DNA of 64,000 bases, taken from contig NZ_ABCT01000003.1 of NCBI RefSeq assembly GCF_000170915.1, positions 62,001 through 126,000 of the forward strand, in the 5' to 3' direction. Source of the stretch: Limnobacter sp. MED105. GTDB taxonomy: Bacteria > Pseudomonadota > Gammaproteobacteria > Burkholderiales > Burkholderiaceae_B. Below the pieces are notes generated by a model that was not told the origin of the DNA, searched no databases, and worked only from the letters and a program-made list of their open reading frames with translations. The translations under genes were made by a program, and so were the position numbers. Below, one piece after another: positions 34,684 through 45,300 of the stretch (position 1 is the first letter of the stretch; each line of letters starts with the position of its first letter).

Positions 34684-36759
34684 GTGACTCGCCGAATTCT
34701 TGTTACCTCTGCCTTGCCGTATGCCAACGGTGCCATTCACTTGGGCCACTTGGTCGAATACATTCAGACCGATATCTGGGTTCGGTTCCAGAAAATGCAA
34801 AGCAACGAGGTGTACTACGTGTGTGCCGATGACACCCACGGCACTCCAGTCATGTTGCGTGCGCAAGCCGAGGGCATCAGCCCCGAAGAATTGATTGCTC
34901 GAGTCAGCACAGAACACCAACGCGACTTTGCCAGCTTCCATGTGGGCTTTGACAACTACTATTCCACCAACGCACCCGAGAACAAAGCCCATTGCGAGAC
35001 CATTTACACGCGCTTGCGTGATGCGGGTTTAATCCAAACCCGTTCGGTTGAACAGTTCTATGATCCGGTCAAGGAAATGTTTTTGCCCGATCGCTTTATC
35101 AAGGGCGAGTGTCCAAAGTGCGGTGCGAAAGACCAATACGGTGATTCATGCGAGGTGTGCGGTGCCACCTATCAGCCCACTGAGCTGAAAAACGCCTACT
35201 CCACAGTGTCTGGTGCTGCCCCTGTGCGCAAAAGCTCCGACCATTACTTCTTCAAGCTTTCAGACCCGCGCTGTGAAAATTTCCTTCGCCAATGGACTCA
35301 AAGCGAAGGCCGCCTGCAGGTGGAAGCCAGCCGCAAAATGCAGGAATGGTTGGGTGAAGAAGGCAGCGGCAAACTGGCCGACTGGGACATTTCCCGCGAC
35401 GCACCCTACTTCGGTTTCGAAATTCCAGATGCGCCCGGCAAATATTTCTACGTGTGGCTGGATGCACCTGTAGGCTATTTCGCCAGCTTCCAGAATCTGT
35501 GTGAACGAATCGGCGTGGACTATCAGGAATTTCTGAAAGCAGACACCAACACCGAGATGATTCACTTCATCGGCAAAGACATTCTGTATTTCCACGCCCT
35601 GTTTTGGCCAGCGATGCTTCAGTTTGCCGGTTTGCGCACGCCCACCAAGGTGAATGCACACGGCTTTTTGACAGTCGATGGCGCAAAAATGAGCAAAAGC
35701 CGCGGCACGTTTATTACCGCCGAAAGCTTCATTCAACAGGGCTTGAACCCGGAATGGCTGCGCTACTACTTTGCGGCCAAACTCAATTCCACCATGGAAG
35801 ACCTGGACCTGAGTTTTTCAGATTTCACCGCCCGCGTGAACAGTGACCTGGTCGGCAAATACATCAATATCGCAAGCCGAAGCGCGGGTTTTCTGGTGAA
35901 AAACTTCGAAGGCCGCGTACTTGATTCCGCCATGCAACACCCGCTGCTCGCAGACATTCGCGCACAGGCTGCCGCAATTGCTGCACATTACGACGAACGT
36001 GAATATGGCAAAGCCATTCGCGAAGTCATGGCCTGCGCCGACAAAGTGAATGCCTACGTGGATCAGGAAAAGCCATGGGAATTGGCCAAGAACCCGGACA
36101 AGCAAGCTGAATTGCAAACCGCTTGTTCCATTTGTCTTGAAGCGTTCCGCTTGCTCACCCTGTATTTGAAACCTGTGCTGCCAGTACTGGCCGGCAACGC
36201 CGAGAATATTTTGGGTGTCGCGCCAATGACCTGGGCCGATGTGAATACTCCGTTGAGCAGCGCGACACCTGTGCAGGCATTCAAACACCTGATGCAGCGC
36301 GTGGATCAAAAGCAAATCGACGCTTTGATAGACGCCAACAAACAATCTTTGGCGCCTACTTCAGCATCCCCTGTGAAAACCGCCGCCAAAAAATCTGCCA
36401 CGTCAGTTGCAAGCACCGCGTCAGGCGAATACATCAGTATTGATGACTTCACCAAGATTGACCTACGAATTGGTTTGGTGAAAGAGTGCAAGGCAGTGGA
36501 AGGCTCCACGAAATTACTTCAACTCACGGTCGATCTGGGCGAAGAAAAACCACGCAATATTTTTTCGGGTATCGCTGCGCACTATCAGGCAGAGCAACTG
36601 ACAGGGCAGTACGTTGTGGTGGTGGCCAACCTGGCACCACGCAAAATGAAATTTGGACTTTCTGAAGGCATGGTGTTGTGTGCGGCATCGGATGACGACA
36701 CCGCATTAAGCACCCTGACAGCGTTGGGCAAACTTACGCCAGGAATGAAAATCAGCTAA
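34684..36759 (+). CDS. metG: Methionyl-tRNA synthetase
   Basis: It charges tRNA-Met. The protein is 691 residues, starting at GTG 34684. The class I HIGH motif is HLGH in [12 protein letters not shown] and the KMSKS motif is intact (KMSKSRG). The zinc knuckle is visible as CPKCGAK and CEVCGATY. After the anticodon-binding helical domain comes a low-complexity Ala/Thr/Ser linker near residues 555-580, then an EMAP-II-like tRNA-binding domain ([17 protein letters not shown]) to the end. It follows the tRNA cluster and lies 9 bp before the SulP transporter gene. Confidence 0.98.
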   Translation: MTRRILVTSALPYANGAIHLGHLVEYIQTDIWVRFQKMQSNEVYYVCADDTHGTPVMLRAQAEGISPEELIARVSTEHQRDFASFHVGFDNYYSTNAPENKAHCETIYTRLRDAGLIQTRSVEQFYDPVKEMFLPDRFIKGECPKCGAKDQYGDSCEVCGATYQPTELKNAYSTVSGAAPVRKSSDHYFFKLSDPRCENFLRQWTQSEGRLQVEASRKMQEWLGEEGSGKLADWDISRDAPYFGFEIPDAPGKYFYVWLDAPVGYFASFQNLCERIGVDYQEFLKADTNTEMIHFIGKDILYFHALFWPAMLQFAGLRTPTKVNAHGFLTVDGAKMSKSRGTFITAESFIQQGLNPEWLRYYFAAKLNSTMEDLDLSFSDFTARVNSDLVGKYINIASRSAGFLVKNFEGRVLDSAMQHPLLADIRAQAAAIAAHYDEREYGKAIREVMACADKVNAYVDQEKPWELAKNPDKQAELQTACSICLEAFRLLTLYLKPVLPVLAGNAENILGVAPMTWADVNTPLSSATPVQAFKHLMQRVDQKQIDALIDANKQSLAPTSASPVKTAAKKSATSVASTASGEYISIDDFTKIDLRIGLVKECKAVEGSTKLLQLTVDLGEEKPRNIFSGIAAHYQAEQLTGQYVVVVANLAPRKMKFGLSEGMVLCAASDDDTALSTLTALGKLTPGMKIS

Positions 36760-36768
36760 AAGGAAAAC

Positions 36769-38475
36769 ATGGCCACCCCCCAGTTTCTGAAAACGCTCAA
36801 GCCATTCAAACCACGTATTGTGGACAGCTTGCAGGGATACAACTCCCAGCGTTTTTTGAAAGACCTGGGGGCAGGCATTACCGTAGGGGTAGTTGCGCTG
36901 CCGTTGGCCATGGCCTTCGCAATTGCCAGCGGGCTTGAGCCACAAACCGGCCTTTTCACCGCCATTGTGGCGGGCTTCATCATCTCCGCCTTTGGCGGAT
37001 CCAGCGTTCAAATTGGCGGCCCTGCCGGTGCATTTATCGTGGTGGTGCTCGGCATCGTCAACCAATATGGCGTAGCCAACCTGATCGTTTGCACACTGAT
37101 GGCTGGGGGGCTACTGTTCCTCATGGGCTTGACTGGCCTAGGAAGCCTGGTGCGACTCATACCGGTCAGCATTGTGATCGGCTTTACCAACGGCATCGCG
37201 GTATTAATTGCACTGTCTCAAATCAAAGATTTCTTTGGTTTGAACATTGATGTGACCCAAGGCAATTTTTTTGAAAAGAACTGGGCCTTGCTGCAGGCTA
37301 TTCCTGGCCTCAATTGGTCTGCATTCGCGCTTGCCAGCATAAGCCTCGCGTTCCTTTTTCTATGGCCCAAATTGTTTGCTGTGCTCAGCAAAGAACACTC
37401 TGAAGGCACGTTTCCGAAAATTCTTCAAAGTGTTCCCGGCTCTGTGATATTGCTGGTTGCTGGCACCCTGGCTGCCTACATTCTTGGGCTTGACATTGAA
37501 ACCATCGGCAGCAAATTTGGCGAAATTCCACGCAGCCTTCCAACGTTGACCCTGCCGTCCATCGAGTTGGCCAGCGTTCAAACGCTAATTGGCCCCACCT
37601 TGACCATTGCATTTCTGTGCGCCATCGAATCGCTGTTGTGCGCGCGTGTGGCCGACGGCATTACCCATGAGAAACACGACCCCAACCAGGAATTGATGGC
37701 CCAAGGTTTGGCCAATATCGCCTCTCCCCTGTTCGGCGGCATGCCGGCCACGGGCACCATCGCCCGCACAGTCACCAATATCCGTTCAGGTGGAAACTCC
37801 CCTGTGGCCGGAATCATTCACGCATTGGTGCTGTTGATCATCATGCTGGTCGCCGCACCACTGGCGTTTCACATTCCATTGGCAGTGCTCTCGGCCGTTT
37901 TGATGTTCGTGGCCTACAACATGGGTGAATGGCGTGAATTCCCAAAATTAAAGCAGTACACCACCGTGTACAGGGTCATCATGTTGGCCACTTTCCTTCT
38001 CACAGTGATTGTCGACCTTACGGTTGCAGTTCAGGTGGGCTTGGTATTGGCAGGCGTATTTTTTATCTACCGGGTTTCAACCCTCACAGAATTCATTCCG
38101 GTTTACCTGAAAGACGAAGACAGGGCACGAGGAATTGCGGCCTATAAAATTTATGGCTCCCTGTTTTTTGCAGTGGTGGGGAAAATTGAAAACCTGATTC
38201 TGAACACCGGAAAATCGACCAAAATATTGATTCTCGACCTTCACCAAACCATTTCAATTGACACCACCGCGCTGGAATGCCTGGAGGAATTGAATTCGGA
38301 ACTGCAGCGTGCGGGCCATACACTGATATTTTGCGGCCTGAACAGTCAAGCCCTGTCCCTGTTCAAACGCAGTGGTTTTGCGGCCCAGCTCCAAGCTTGG
38401 CAAATACAGGATGACTTTTCCGCGGCAATGGCACACGCCCAAGCAATTTCCGTCGAGGATCAGGCTGGCGCCTGA
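36769..38475 (+). CDS. SulP-family anion transporter with STAS domain
   Basis: It is an inner-membrane anion transporter of the SulP (SLC26) family; bacterial members carry sulfate, bicarbonate or dicarboxylates, so the substrate is open. The protein is 568 residues. The N-terminal FLKDLGAGITVGVVALPLAM and GLFTAIVAGFIISAFGGS are the classic SulP opening, followed by about a dozen membrane segments up to about residue 440. A cytoplasmic STAS domain ends the protein; its ILILDLHQTISIDTTALECLEEL carries the usual strand-helix pattern. An AAGGAAAA ribosome site precedes the ATG. metG ends 9 bp upstream. No carbonic anhydrase gene is adjacent. Confidence 0.93.
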   Translation: MATPQFLKTLKPFKPRIVDSLQGYNSQRFLKDLGAGITVGVVALPLAMAFAIASGLEPQTGLFTAIVAGFIISAFGGSSVQIGGPAGAFIVVVLGIVNQYGVANLIVCTLMAGGLLFLMGLTGLGSLVRLIPVSIVIGFTNGIAVLIALSQIKDFFGLNIDVTQGNFFEKNWALLQAIPGLNWSAFALASISLAFLFLWPKLFAVLSKEHSEGTFPKILQSVPGSVILLVAGTLAAYILGLDIETIGSKFGEIPRSLPTLTLPSIELASVQTLIGPTLTIAFLCAIESLLCARVADGITHEKHDPNQELMAQGLANIASPLFGGMPATGTIARTVTNIRSGGNSPVAGIIHALVLLIIMLVAAPLAFHIPLAVLSAVLMFVAYNMGEWREFPKLKQYTTVYRVIMLATFLLTVIVDLTVAVQVGLVLAGVFFIYRVSTLTEFIPVYLKDEDRARGIAAYKIYGSLFFAVVGKIENLILNTGKSTKILILDLHQTISIDTTALECLEELNSELQRAGHTLIFCGLNSQALSLFKRSGFAAQLQAWQIQDDFSAAMAHAQAISVEDQAGA

Positions 38476-38520
38476 TAAAATAGAAAATATCCTTTTAAAC
38501 CATTTATTTGGCACGACACC

Positions 38521-38703
38521 ATGCAATACGAATCTGAAGCAACCCAGTTTCTGGTCCAACTCAAGAATGAACGCCCCCACCTTGAAAATGAGCAGCAAAA
38601 AGGCCGGGCCCTGCTGTGGGACAAGCAACTGGACAAGAAACTTCAAGAGGGCTTCAAAGAAGCCAAAGTTGCACAAAAGCCTTATGTGTATCAAAGCAAA
38701 TAA
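38521..38703 (+). CDS. Small DUF3460-like protein
   Basis: The protein has 60 residues and is highly charged with alternating Glu, Gln and Lys: MQYESEATQFLVQLK, then WDKQLDKKLQEGFKEAKV, ending YVYQSK. It matches my memory of DUF3460, a short protein seen beside scpA in betaproteobacteria. It is predicted helical and cytoplasmic. scpA starts 12 bp after its stop codon, and a TATAAA-rich stretch lies upstream after the SulP gene. Function unknown. Confidence 0.7.
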   Translation: MQYESEATQFLVQLKNERPHLENEQQKGRALLWDKQLDKKLQEGFKEAKVAQKPYVYQSK

Positions 38704-38715
38704 AGTGCAGCCACT

Positions 38716-39594
38716 TTGAGCAGCGAACTCGACGACATCAGCGTACTGAACCCAAACGACAGCACCCCCGACACGGTGGATGGTGTTGGTTTGGCACGGC
38801 TGTACGGCGCCCCGTTGTTCAACATGCCCAAAGACCTTTACATACCACCCGATGCATTGGAGGTATTTTTAGAGGCTTTTGAAGGCCCACTGGACCTGCT
38901 GCTCTATCTCATTCGCAAACAAAACTTCAATATTCTCGATATTCCCATGGCGGAACTGACCCGCCAGTACCTCACCTACATTGAAGAAATTCGCACCCGC
39001 AACCTTGAGCTGGCCGCTGAATACCTGCTCATGGCCGCCATGCTGATCGAGATCAAATCACGCATGCTGTTGCCGGTGATACCCAAGGATGGCGAGGAAG
39101 AAGCGGAAGACCCGCGAGCCGAACTCGCCCGCCGATTGATTGAATACGAACAAATGAAGCTGGCGGCCCAAGAGCTCGACAAGGTGCCACTGGTGGGTCG
39201 GGACTTCTGGATTGCTCACGCCTTTCACGACCCGAACACCGTTGAACGCTTCCCTGATGTGAATCCGGAAGAACTGCGCGACGCCTGGCAGGCCATTTTG
39301 CGCCGCGCGTCACTGGTCAAGGCGCACACCATTTCTCGAGAAGAATTGTCGGTGCGTGAACACATGACCATGATTTTACGCCGCCTTCAAACCCAAAAGT
39401 TTGTTGAGTTTTTTGACATGTTCGACATTGAACGTGGTGTGCCGGTAGTCGTTGTCAACTTTATCGCCATGCTGGAACTGACCCGCGAGGGCTTGGTGAA
39501 AGTAACCCAGGCCGAGCCGTTTGCGCCCATCTATGTGCGATTGGGGTATGAAGCCACGGGCGGTACTGGGGCAGATAGCATCGTTCCGGTTTAA
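38716..39594 (+). CDS. scpA: Segregation and condensation protein A
   Basis: ScpA is the kleisin that bridges Smc heads and binds ScpB in chromosome condensation. The protein is 292 residues from TTG 38716. The N-terminal core is EVFLEAFEGPLDLLLYLIRK and the middle has EYLLMAAMLIEIKSRMLLP; the C-terminal winged-helix part ends near AEPFAPIYVRL. An ATG at 38824 would cut into a leader (NDSTPDTVDG through LYGAPLF) that I recall as conserved in betaproteobacterial homologues, so TTG is preferred although no ribosome site is clear. No scpB follows; the next 463 bp hold palindromic structure and then convergent dnaJ. Confidence 0.92.
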   Translation: MSSELDDISVLNPNDSTPDTVDGVGLARLYGAPLFNMPKDLYIPPDALEVFLEAFEGPLDLLLYLIRKQNFNILDIPMAELTRQYLTYIEEIRTRNLELAAEYLLMAAMLIEIKSRMLLPVIPKDGEEEAEDPRAELARRLIEYEQMKLAAQELDKVPLVGRDFWIAHAFHDPNTVERFPDVNPEELRDAWQAILRRASLVKAHTISREELSVREHMTMILRRLQTQKFVEFFDMFDIERGVPVVVVNFIAMLELTREGLVKVTQAEPFAPIYVRLGYEATGGTGADSIVPV

Positions 39595-39635
39595 GGCACG
39601 CAAGTGCCAATTGGCAGGAATAAACTTGGCTTGAT

Positions 39636-39832
39636 GGCATTCGCAAAGTCGCATGCCCTCCTCCGCCAGAAAGCCTGAATACCCCCTTTTTGAAATTCAC
39701 ACTGACTCACCAAGCTTGGCAAAAAAGCTGGCCAAGACTTGGTGTCGGCTTGCAGCCGAACATGGCGTGTGAATTCAAACGGGCAGGCTTTCTTGAAGGC
39801 GGAGAGACGGCAAAGCGAACTTCGCGAATGCC
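39636..39832. repeat. Large imperfect palindrome 1
   Basis: Four nested arm pairs fold this stretch on itself: 39636-39644 with 39824-39832, 39661-39676 with 39785-39804 (4-base bulge), 39689-39702 with 39767-39779 (one gap), and 39708-39720 with 39731-39744 around an A-rich loop. A side hairpin CGGCT/AGCCG lies on the right arm. It sits after scpA in a gene-free gap and has no T run like a terminator. The 39595-39635 stretch before it contains a small GGCAC/GTGCC hairpin. Confidence 0.75.
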
Positions 39833-39877
39833 ACGGACGGAGTTGAGATGCGGTGAAGCTTTGGAGCAGCGTTACAT

Positions 39878-40020
39878 CATTCTGCCGATTCAGATCAAGT
39901 CGCCCGGTTTGATTCGCAGCGAGGGGCGACCTGCAAGGTCGATGCGAACACACCTTTGGTGTTTCGCATGCCCCGAGCAAGATTCAACACCGGGGAATTC
40001 GACTTGATCAAGGCAGAATG
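39878..40020. repeat. Large imperfect palindrome 2
   Basis: The outer arms are CATTCTGCC (39878-39886) and GGCAGAATG (40012-40020). Inward come GATCAAGTCG (39893-39902) with CGACTTGATC (40000-40009), CCCGGT (39903-39908) with ACCGGG (39989-39994), and GGGGC (39923-39927) with GCCCC (39970-39974). The head holds two small hairpins, CGACCT/AGGTCG (39927-39941) and a 24-bp one at 39944-39967. The layout resembles a tRNA-like or three-way branched fold. It ends 38 bp from the dnaJ stop codon. Confidence 0.75.
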
Positions 40021-40057
40021 AGTGACGCGCTGCGAGTCACCAATCACTAAATCGCAT

Positions 40058-41185
40058 TCAGCCGAAGAAGTCCTTCACTTTGTCCATCCAGCCCTTCGCC
40101 CGTGGCGAATGCTTGTCGCCATCGGCCGTACAAGACTGCTCAAACTCTTTCAGCAGTTCTTTTTGACGCTCAGACAAACGTACCGGTGTTTCCACCACAA
40201 TGTGGCAGAACAAATCACCTGGGTAGGATGAACGCACTCCCTTGATACCCTTGCCACGCAAGCGGAATGTTTTACCGGTTTGTGTGCCTTCGGGAATATC
40301 AAACGATGCTTTGCCACCCAAGGTGGGCACCTCGATTGTTCCACCCAGTGCAGCGGCCGCAAATGAAACCGGCATTTCGCAATGCAGGTCATCACCGTCA
40401 CGCTGGAAAACCGCGTGTTCTTTCAAGTGCACTTCGACATACAAATCGCCAGCAGGGCCACCATTGACACCCGGCTCGCCCTTGCCGCTCAAGCGGATAC
40501 GCATGCCGTCGTCAATCCCGGCAGGCACCTTCACTTCAAGTGTTTTGTTGGTTTTCTTGCGACCCAAACCTTCACAGTCGTGGCACGGGTGCGGAATCAT
40601 CTTGCCGGTGCCATGGCACTTCGGACAGGTTTGCTGCACGCTGAAAAACCCCTGGGTCATGCGCACCGCACCCGATCCACCACAGGTTGAACAGGTTTCA
40701 GGCTTGGTACCTGGCTTGGCACCACTGCCGGAGCATGTACCGCAGTTGTCCCACACCGGTACACGGATTTGGGTATCAAAGCCCTTGGCCGCCTGTTCCA
40801 GCGTAATTTCCATGTTGTACTTCAGGTCGGAACCACGGTACATCTGCGACTGGCGAGAACCACCGCCGCCGGCACGTCCACCAAAAATGTCCCCGAAAAT
40901 ATCGCCAAAAGCGTCCGAGAAATCGGAGAAACCACCGGCACCGCCACCACCCATATTCGGATCCACACCCGCATGGCCGTGCCTGTCGTAGGCCGCACGC
41001 TTCTTGGGGTCGGTCAGCATCTCGTAGGCTTCTTTGGCCTCTTTGAATTTGGCCTCCGCATCCTTGCTGTCTGGGTTGCGATCGGGGTGATACTTCATAG
41101 CCATTTTTCGATAGGCTTTTTTCAGCTCATCGTCTGTGGCGTTTTTTTGTACACCCAAAATCTCGTAGAAGTCCCGTTTTGCCAT
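40058..41185 (-). CDS. dnaJ: Chaperone DnaJ
   Basis: DnaJ is the J-domain co-chaperone that delivers clients to DnaK and stimulates its ATPase. The protein is 375 residues. The J-domain at the N-terminus has the HPD motif ([11 protein letters not shown]). A Gly/Phe-rich linker follows at about residues 75-115. The zinc-binding domain has four CxxCxGxG-type repeats ([36 protein letters not shown]). Two substrate-binding beta domains end the protein. It is downstream of dnaK on the same strand with a 145-bp gap and no good promoter in it, so co-transcription is likely. Confidence 0.98.
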   Translation of the reverse strand: MAKRDFYEILGVQKNATDDELKKAYRKMAMKYHPDRNPDSKDAEAKFKEAKEAYEMLTDPKKRAAYDRHGHAGVDPNMGGGGAGGFSDFSDAFGDIFGDIFGGRAGGGGSRQSQMYRGSDLKYNMEITLEQAAKGFDTQIRVPVWDNCGTCSGSGAKPGTKPETCSTCGGSGAVRMTQGFFSVQQTCPKCHGTGKMIPHPCHDCEGLGRKKTNKTLEVKVPAGIDDGMRIRLSGKGEPGVNGGPAGDLYVEVHLKEHAVFQRDGDDLHCEMPVSFAAAALGGTIEVPTLGGKASFDIPEGTQTGKTFRLRGKGIKGVRSSYPGDLFCHIVVETPVRLSERQKELLKEFEQSCTADGDKHSPRAKGWMDKVKDFFG

Positions 41186-41330
41186 GTCAGTCTCAATTCA
41201 TGCAGCTGTTCGCGAAACACTGCTTTTATTCGTACAAAAAGGGCTTCACTGAAAAACTGCAAAATATGCAGCCAACCAGTGTGCCCTTGGTTTTTGGCGA
41301 AACGCCCGCAGGGGCGCCTCGCTGCCAACA

Positions 41331-43283
41331 TTACTTGTCTTTCACTTCCTTGAAGTCTGCATCCACTACGTCGTCTGCATCGTCTTTCTTGGAAGAAGAC
41401 TGCTGCTCGGCGCCGCCCGGGTTTGCACCTGCTGCAGCACCTTCTGCAGCTTGTTGTGCCTGCATGTCGGCGTACATCTTCTCACCCAACTTCTGGGCTG
41501 ACTCGGCCAACTCCTTGGTGCGGGCATCAATGGCGTCTTTGTCTTCGCCCTTGGCTGCCTCTTCCAAAGCCTTGCAAGCCGCTTCAATTTTTTCCTTCTC
41601 ACCAGCTTCCAGCTTGTCGCCATACTCACCCAGCGATTTGCGGGTGCTGTGCACCAATGCATCAGCCTGGTTCTTGGCTTCAGCCAGTTCACGGCGCTTG
41701 GCGTCATCTGCCGCATTGGCTTCAGCGTCTTTCACCATTTTCTGGATCTCGTCTTCACTCAAACCAGAGTTGGCCTTGATCACAATCTTGTTCTCTTTGC
41801 CTGTGCCTTTGTCTTTTGCTGACACATGCAAAATGCCGTTCGCGTCAATGTCAAAGGTCACTTCAATCTGCGGTACGCCACGTGGCGCGGGTGGAATACC
41901 TTCCAGGTTGAATTCACCCAGGCTCTTGTTGTCGTTGGCCATTTGACGCTCGCCCTGATACACCTTGATGGTCACAGCAGGTTGATTGTCATCGGCAGTT
42001 GAAAACACCTGGCTGAACTTGGTCGGGATGGTCGTGTTCTTTTCGATCATCTTGGTCATCACGCCACCCATGGTTTCAATACCCAAGGACAACGGTGACA
42101 CGTCCAGCAGCAACACGTCTTTGCGGTCGCCACTCAATACGGAACCCTGAATTGCTGCGCCAGCGGCCACTGCTTCGTCGGGGTTCACGTCTTTACGCGG
42201 CTCTTTGCCAAAGAAGTTCTTGACGGCTTCCTGTACTTTGGGCATGCGGGTCATACCGCCCACCAAAATAATGTCGTCAATTTGTGACGTAGATACACCT
42301 GCGTCTTTCAAGGCCATTTTCATGGGCTCTACAGTGCGGCTGATCAAGTCTTCAACCAACGCTTCCAACTTGGAACGGCTCAGCTTGGTGGTCAAGTGCA
42401 CAGGTGCGCCGTTGGCCATCGCAATGTAGGGCTCGTTGATTTCGGTTTGCTGTGAAGAAGACAATTCAATTTTCGCGCGCTCGGCAGCAGCCTTGATACG
42501 CTGCAAAGCGATTGGGTCTTTTGACAAATCAACGCCATTGTTCTTTTTGAACTCGTCGATGATATGGTCGATGATGCGCTGGTCAAAGTCTTCACCACCC
42601 AGGAAAGTGTCGCCGTTGGTGGACAGCACTTCAAACTGCTTCTCGCCGTCAATGTCAGCGATTTCGATAATCGACACGTCGAAGGTGCCGCCGCCCAAGT
42701 CGTATACGGCAATTTTGCGGTCGCCCTTTTCGGCCTTGTCCATACCAAACGCCAATGCGGCAGCAGTAGGCTCGTTGATAATGCGCTTTACATCCAGACC
42801 GGCAATGCGGCCTGCATCTTTCGTGGCCTGACGCTGGCTGTCGTTGAAGTAAGCAGGCACGGTAATCACGGCCTCGGTTACTTCTTCACCCAGGTAGTCC
42901 TCTGCGGTTTTCTTCATCTTGCGCAGCACTTCGGCTGACACTTGTGGTGGTGCCAATTTCTGGTCGCGCACGCCAACCCATGCATCGCCATTGTCAGCCT
43001 TCATGATGGTGAAGGGCATCATGTCGATGTCTTTCTGCACTTCAGCGTCTTCAAACTTGCGGCCGATCAAACGCTTCACTGCATACAAGGTGTTCTTGGG
43101 GTTGGTCACAGCCTGGCGCTTGGCAGGCGCACCCACCAGAATTTCGCCATCTTCCATGTAAGCGATAATCGAAGGGGTAGTACGCGCACCTTCCGAGTTC
43201 TCGATCACTTTGTAGCCACCGCCTTCAAACACAGCAACGCAAGAATTGGTGGTACCCAAGTCAATGCCAATAATCTTTCCCAT
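41331..43283 (-). CDS. dnaK: Chaperone DnaK (Hsp70)
   Basis: DnaK is the ATP-dependent Hsp70 chaperone. The protein is 650 residues. The nucleotide-binding domain opens with [18 protein letters not shown] and includes [14 protein letters not shown]. The linker [13 protein letters not shown] leads to the substrate-binding domain. The C-terminal tail is Ala/Gly/Glu-rich and ends in EVKDK, close to the EEVKDK end of proteobacterial DnaK. A GGAG-type ribosome site precedes the ATG. A near-perfect sigma-32 promoter lies upstream at 43330-43359, so it can be transcribed separately from grpE. Confidence 0.99.
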   Translation of the reverse strand: MGKIIGIDLGTTNSCVAVFEGGGYKVIENSEGARTTPSIIAYMEDGEILVGAPAKRQAVTNPKNTLYAVKRLIGRKFEDAEVQKDIDMMPFTIMKADNGDAWVGVRDQKLAPPQVSAEVLRKMKKTAEDYLGEEVTEAVITVPAYFNDSQRQATKDAGRIAGLDVKRIINEPTAAALAFGMDKAEKGDRKIAVYDLGGGTFDVSIIEIADIDGEKQFEVLSTNGDTFLGGEDFDQRIIDHIIDEFKKNNGVDLSKDPIALQRIKAAAERAKIELSSSQQTEINEPYIAMANGAPVHLTTKLSRSKLEALVEDLISRTVEPMKMALKDAGVSTSQIDDIILVGGMTRMPKVQEAVKNFFGKEPRKDVNPDEAVAAGAAIQGSVLSGDRKDVLLLDVSPLSLGIETMGGVMTKMIEKNTTIPTKFSQVFSTADDNQPAVTIKVYQGERQMANDNKSLGEFNLEGIPPAPRGVPQIEVTFDIDANGILHVSAKDKGTGKENKIVIKANSGLSEDEIQKMVKDAEANAADDAKRRELAEAKNQADALVHSTRKSLGEYGDKLEAGEKEKIEAACKALEEAAKGEDKDAIDARTKELAESAQKLGEKMYADMQAQQAAEGAAAGANPGGAEQQSSSKKDDADDVVDADFKEVKDK

Positions 43284-43329
43284 GAATTTCTCCGTGATTT
43301 CTAAATTCAGTAATATTCGGTTAGGTCTG

Positions 43330-43359
43330 ATATGGGGCTAAAGCCCTTCAGTTCAAGGG
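43330..43359 (-). promoter_or_regulatory. Sigma-32 heat-shock promoter of dnaK
   Basis: Read on the - strand, CCCTTGAA (43359-43352) is the -35 and CCCCATAT (43337-43330) the -10, with a 14-base spacer. Both hexamer regions match the RpoH consensus. It is 47 bp before the dnaK start. The spacer and edges hold the inverted repeat GGGCT/AGCCC. Confidence 0.9.
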
Positions 43360-43395
43360 GTCTTTCAACCCATTTGCCAAAATTTATTGCACCAA

Positions 43396-43995
43396 TTACT
43401 GCGCAACCGACACCAAAGCAGGTCGAAGCACGCGGTCATTGATCAAATAACCTTTTTGCAGCACTGCCACTACATGGTTGGATGCCACAGCAGGATCAAC
43501 TGAATCGCCTGGCACCATGGCCACCGCCTGGTGCTGGTTGGGATTAAACTTTTCGCCCACAGGGTTCAGCACTACGACCTTGCCACGCTCAAATGCGGCT
43601 TCCAGCTGACGCAGGGTTGCAGCAACGCCATCTTTCAATGCTTCCGGAGTCTGGTTTTCTACGGCCAGTGCCATTTCAAGACTGTCCCGAACAGGCACCA
43701 AGGATTCAGCAAAGGATTCAATTGCGTACTTGTGCGCCTTGGCAACATCTTCTTGCGTTCGGCGGCGAAGGTTTTCCATGTCAGCGGCCAGGCGCAAGTA
43801 CACCTCCTTGGATTTCTCAACTTCATGGTGTGCATTTTCCAATGCCGCCTTCAGTACGGAAATTTCATCTTGGGGCGCTTCTTGCTGAACAGCCTGCTCG
43901 GTTTCGTTTTGGGTCTGCGCGCCTTGCTGCTGACCTTCTGGTGCCTGGGCAGACGTTTGTTCGTCTGTAGCCGGCTTTCCAGTGGGTTCTGACAT
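43396..43995 (-). CDS. grpE: Nucleotide exchange factor GrpE
   Basis: GrpE releases ADP from DnaK. From ATG 43995 the protein is 199 residues; that start has GGAGG 7 bases upstream, whereas ATG 44019 would add eight residues without one. The N-terminal 45 residues are Gln/Glu-rich and disordered-looking, followed by the long helix ([21 protein letters not shown]) and a beta-domain ending in [18 protein letters not shown] sigma-32-like promoter lies at 44064-44090. It is upstream of dnaK on the same strand with 112 bp between. Confidence 0.97.
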   Translation of the reverse strand: MSEPTGKPATDEQTSAQAPEGQQQGAQTQNETEQAVQQEAPQDEISVLKAALENAHHEVEKSKEVYLRLAADMENLRRRTQEDVAKAHKYAIESFAESLVPVRDSLEMALAVENQTPEALKDGVAATLRQLEAAFERGKVVVLNPVGEKFNPNQHQAVAMVPGDSVDPAVASNHVVAVLQKGYLINDRVLRPALVSVAQ

Positions 43996-44063
43996 GTCTT
44001 TTCCTCCATTAAAATTCAAAAGAGGCGACAGGCCTTTACCCGTCGCCCCTACTCTTGGCGGTA

Positions 44064-44090
44064 AATTGGGGCATGAACGGAAAATTCAAG
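44064..44090 (-). promoter_or_regulatory. Sigma-32 promoter of grpE
   Basis: On the - strand CTTGAA (44090-44085) and CCCCAATT (44071-44064) are separated by 13 bases. The -35 is consensus and the -10 deviates at one or two positions. It is 69 bp before the chosen grpE start. Confidence 0.75.
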
Positions 44091-44128
44091 CCCCAAAAAT
44101 AGAATTACGCAGAATTGTTGGCAGAAAC

Positions 44129-45235
44129 TTATTGCGCGCCCATTTCAAGCGCCAATTTTCGACTCTCGGCCAGTTCCTGTGCCATGGACTCTTCGTAACC
44201 CATGTCGACTGGCCAGCCCTGCATGTGCTGCGCAGTAATTTCAGACAGCATGGCTGCCGCCAGTTCACTGTCATTCAGGCAAGCAATGTAATGAAACTCG
44301 CCGCCACCCGCATGCTGAAAGTCTTCGCGGCCTTCCTGATTAATTTCCTCAAGGGTTTCAAGGCAGTCGGCCATAAAACCCGGGCACATCACATCAATGC
44401 GCTTGGTGCCGGCCTGCCCCAAGGCTTCCAGGGTTTTATCCGTGTAAGGCTCCAGCCATTTGGCCTTGCCGAACCGACTTTGGAACGTAACCCGGTAATT
44501 GCCTTTTTGCAGCCCCAATTCCTCGCCCAACAGGCGCGCAGTCTTGTGACACTCGCAATGGTAGGGGTCGCCTTTGAGCAATGTCATTTCAGGCACACCA
44601 TGAAAACTGAACAACAACACATCGCCCTGATCAAAATTGGGCTTGCCATGGGCTTGCCAGTGCTTGCGCACACTTTCAGCCAAGGCGTGAATATAGGCCG
44701 GGTGATCATGGTAATGCTTCACCAAACGAAGTTCAGGAATGTTTCGTACGGGCTTGGCCCAGTCAAAAACAGCATCAAACACTGAGGCAGTCGTCGCGGC
44801 AGCGTATTGCGGGTAAAGCGGAAATACCAAGACCCGGTCGTATCCGTCTTTGCGAAGCTGATCCATTCGGCTGGCCACCGAGGGGTTGCCGTAACGCATG
44901 GCCAACTCGACACGAACATCCCAGCGACGGACCTTGAATGCTTCCGACAAAACCCGAACCTGCCGCTTGCCGATTGCCATCAAGGGTGAACCTTCATCGG
45001 TCCATACCGTGGCGTATTTGGCCGCTGACTTCTTGGGGCGAATCTGCAAAATAATGCAGTTCAAAATAATCCACCAAACCAGCTTGGGAATTTCAACTAC
45101 ACGTGGGTCTGACAAAAACTCCTTCAGATAACGTCTCAATGACGGAGTATCTGCATTGTCAGGTGTGCCAAGGTTAACAAGTAAGACCGCCGTTTTCTGC
45201 GGCGTGCCGTGACGAAATGGGGCTTCCGTGCGCAT
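44129..45235 (-). CDS. hemH: Ferrochelatase
   Basis: HemH inserts ferrous iron into protoporphyrin IX, the last step of heme synthesis. The protein is 368 residues. The N-terminus has AVLLVNLGTPDNADT, the standard opening. The signature LLFSFHGVPEMTLLKGDPYH contains the catalytic His, followed by C-E-C-H-K. The C-terminal half has DVMCPGFMADCLETLEEI with the conserved Glu. It lies between hrcA and grpE on the same strand, a known betaproteobacterial arrangement. It has 109 bp before grpE, which contains the heat-shock promoter. Confidence 0.97.
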   Translation of the reverse strand: MRTEAPFRHGTPQKTAVLLVNLGTPDNADTPSLRRYLKEFLSDPRVVEIPKLVWWIILNCIILQIRPKKSAAKYATVWTDEGSPLMAIGKRQVRVLSEAFKVRRWDVRVELAMRYGNPSVASRMDQLRKDGYDRVLVFPLYPQYAAATTASVFDAVFDWAKPVRNIPELRLVKHYHDHPAYIHALAESVRKHWQAHGKPNFDQGDVLLFSFHGVPEMTLLKGDPYHCECHKTARLLGEELGLQKGNYRVTFQSRFGKAKWLEPYTDKTLEALGQAGTKRIDVMCPGFMADCLETLEEINQEGREDFQHAGGGEFHYIACLNDSELAAAMLSEITAQHMQGWPVDMGYEESMAQELAESRKLALEMGAQ

Positions 45236-45300
45236 GGATACTACCTAGTGAACATCAAGCCTGAAAGTATACCCAAAGCTGGCCGCCGGGGAGGCTTACC

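Noticed and set aside
39690-40007. 105-residue + strand frame in the scpA-dnaJ gap
   Set aside because: It runs across both palindromes, has no recognisable protein features, and its composition is explained by the palindrome sequence.
39636-40020. Integron attC-like recombination sites
   Set aside because: The palindromes are of suitable length, but no RYYYAAC/GTTRRRY core pairs were found at the expected positions and no integrase is nearby.
43284-43395. CIRCE element for HrcA
   Set aside because: Searched before dnaK, grpE and hrcA; no TTAGCACTC/GAGTGCTAA pair, and a sigma-32 promoter explains the dnaK region.
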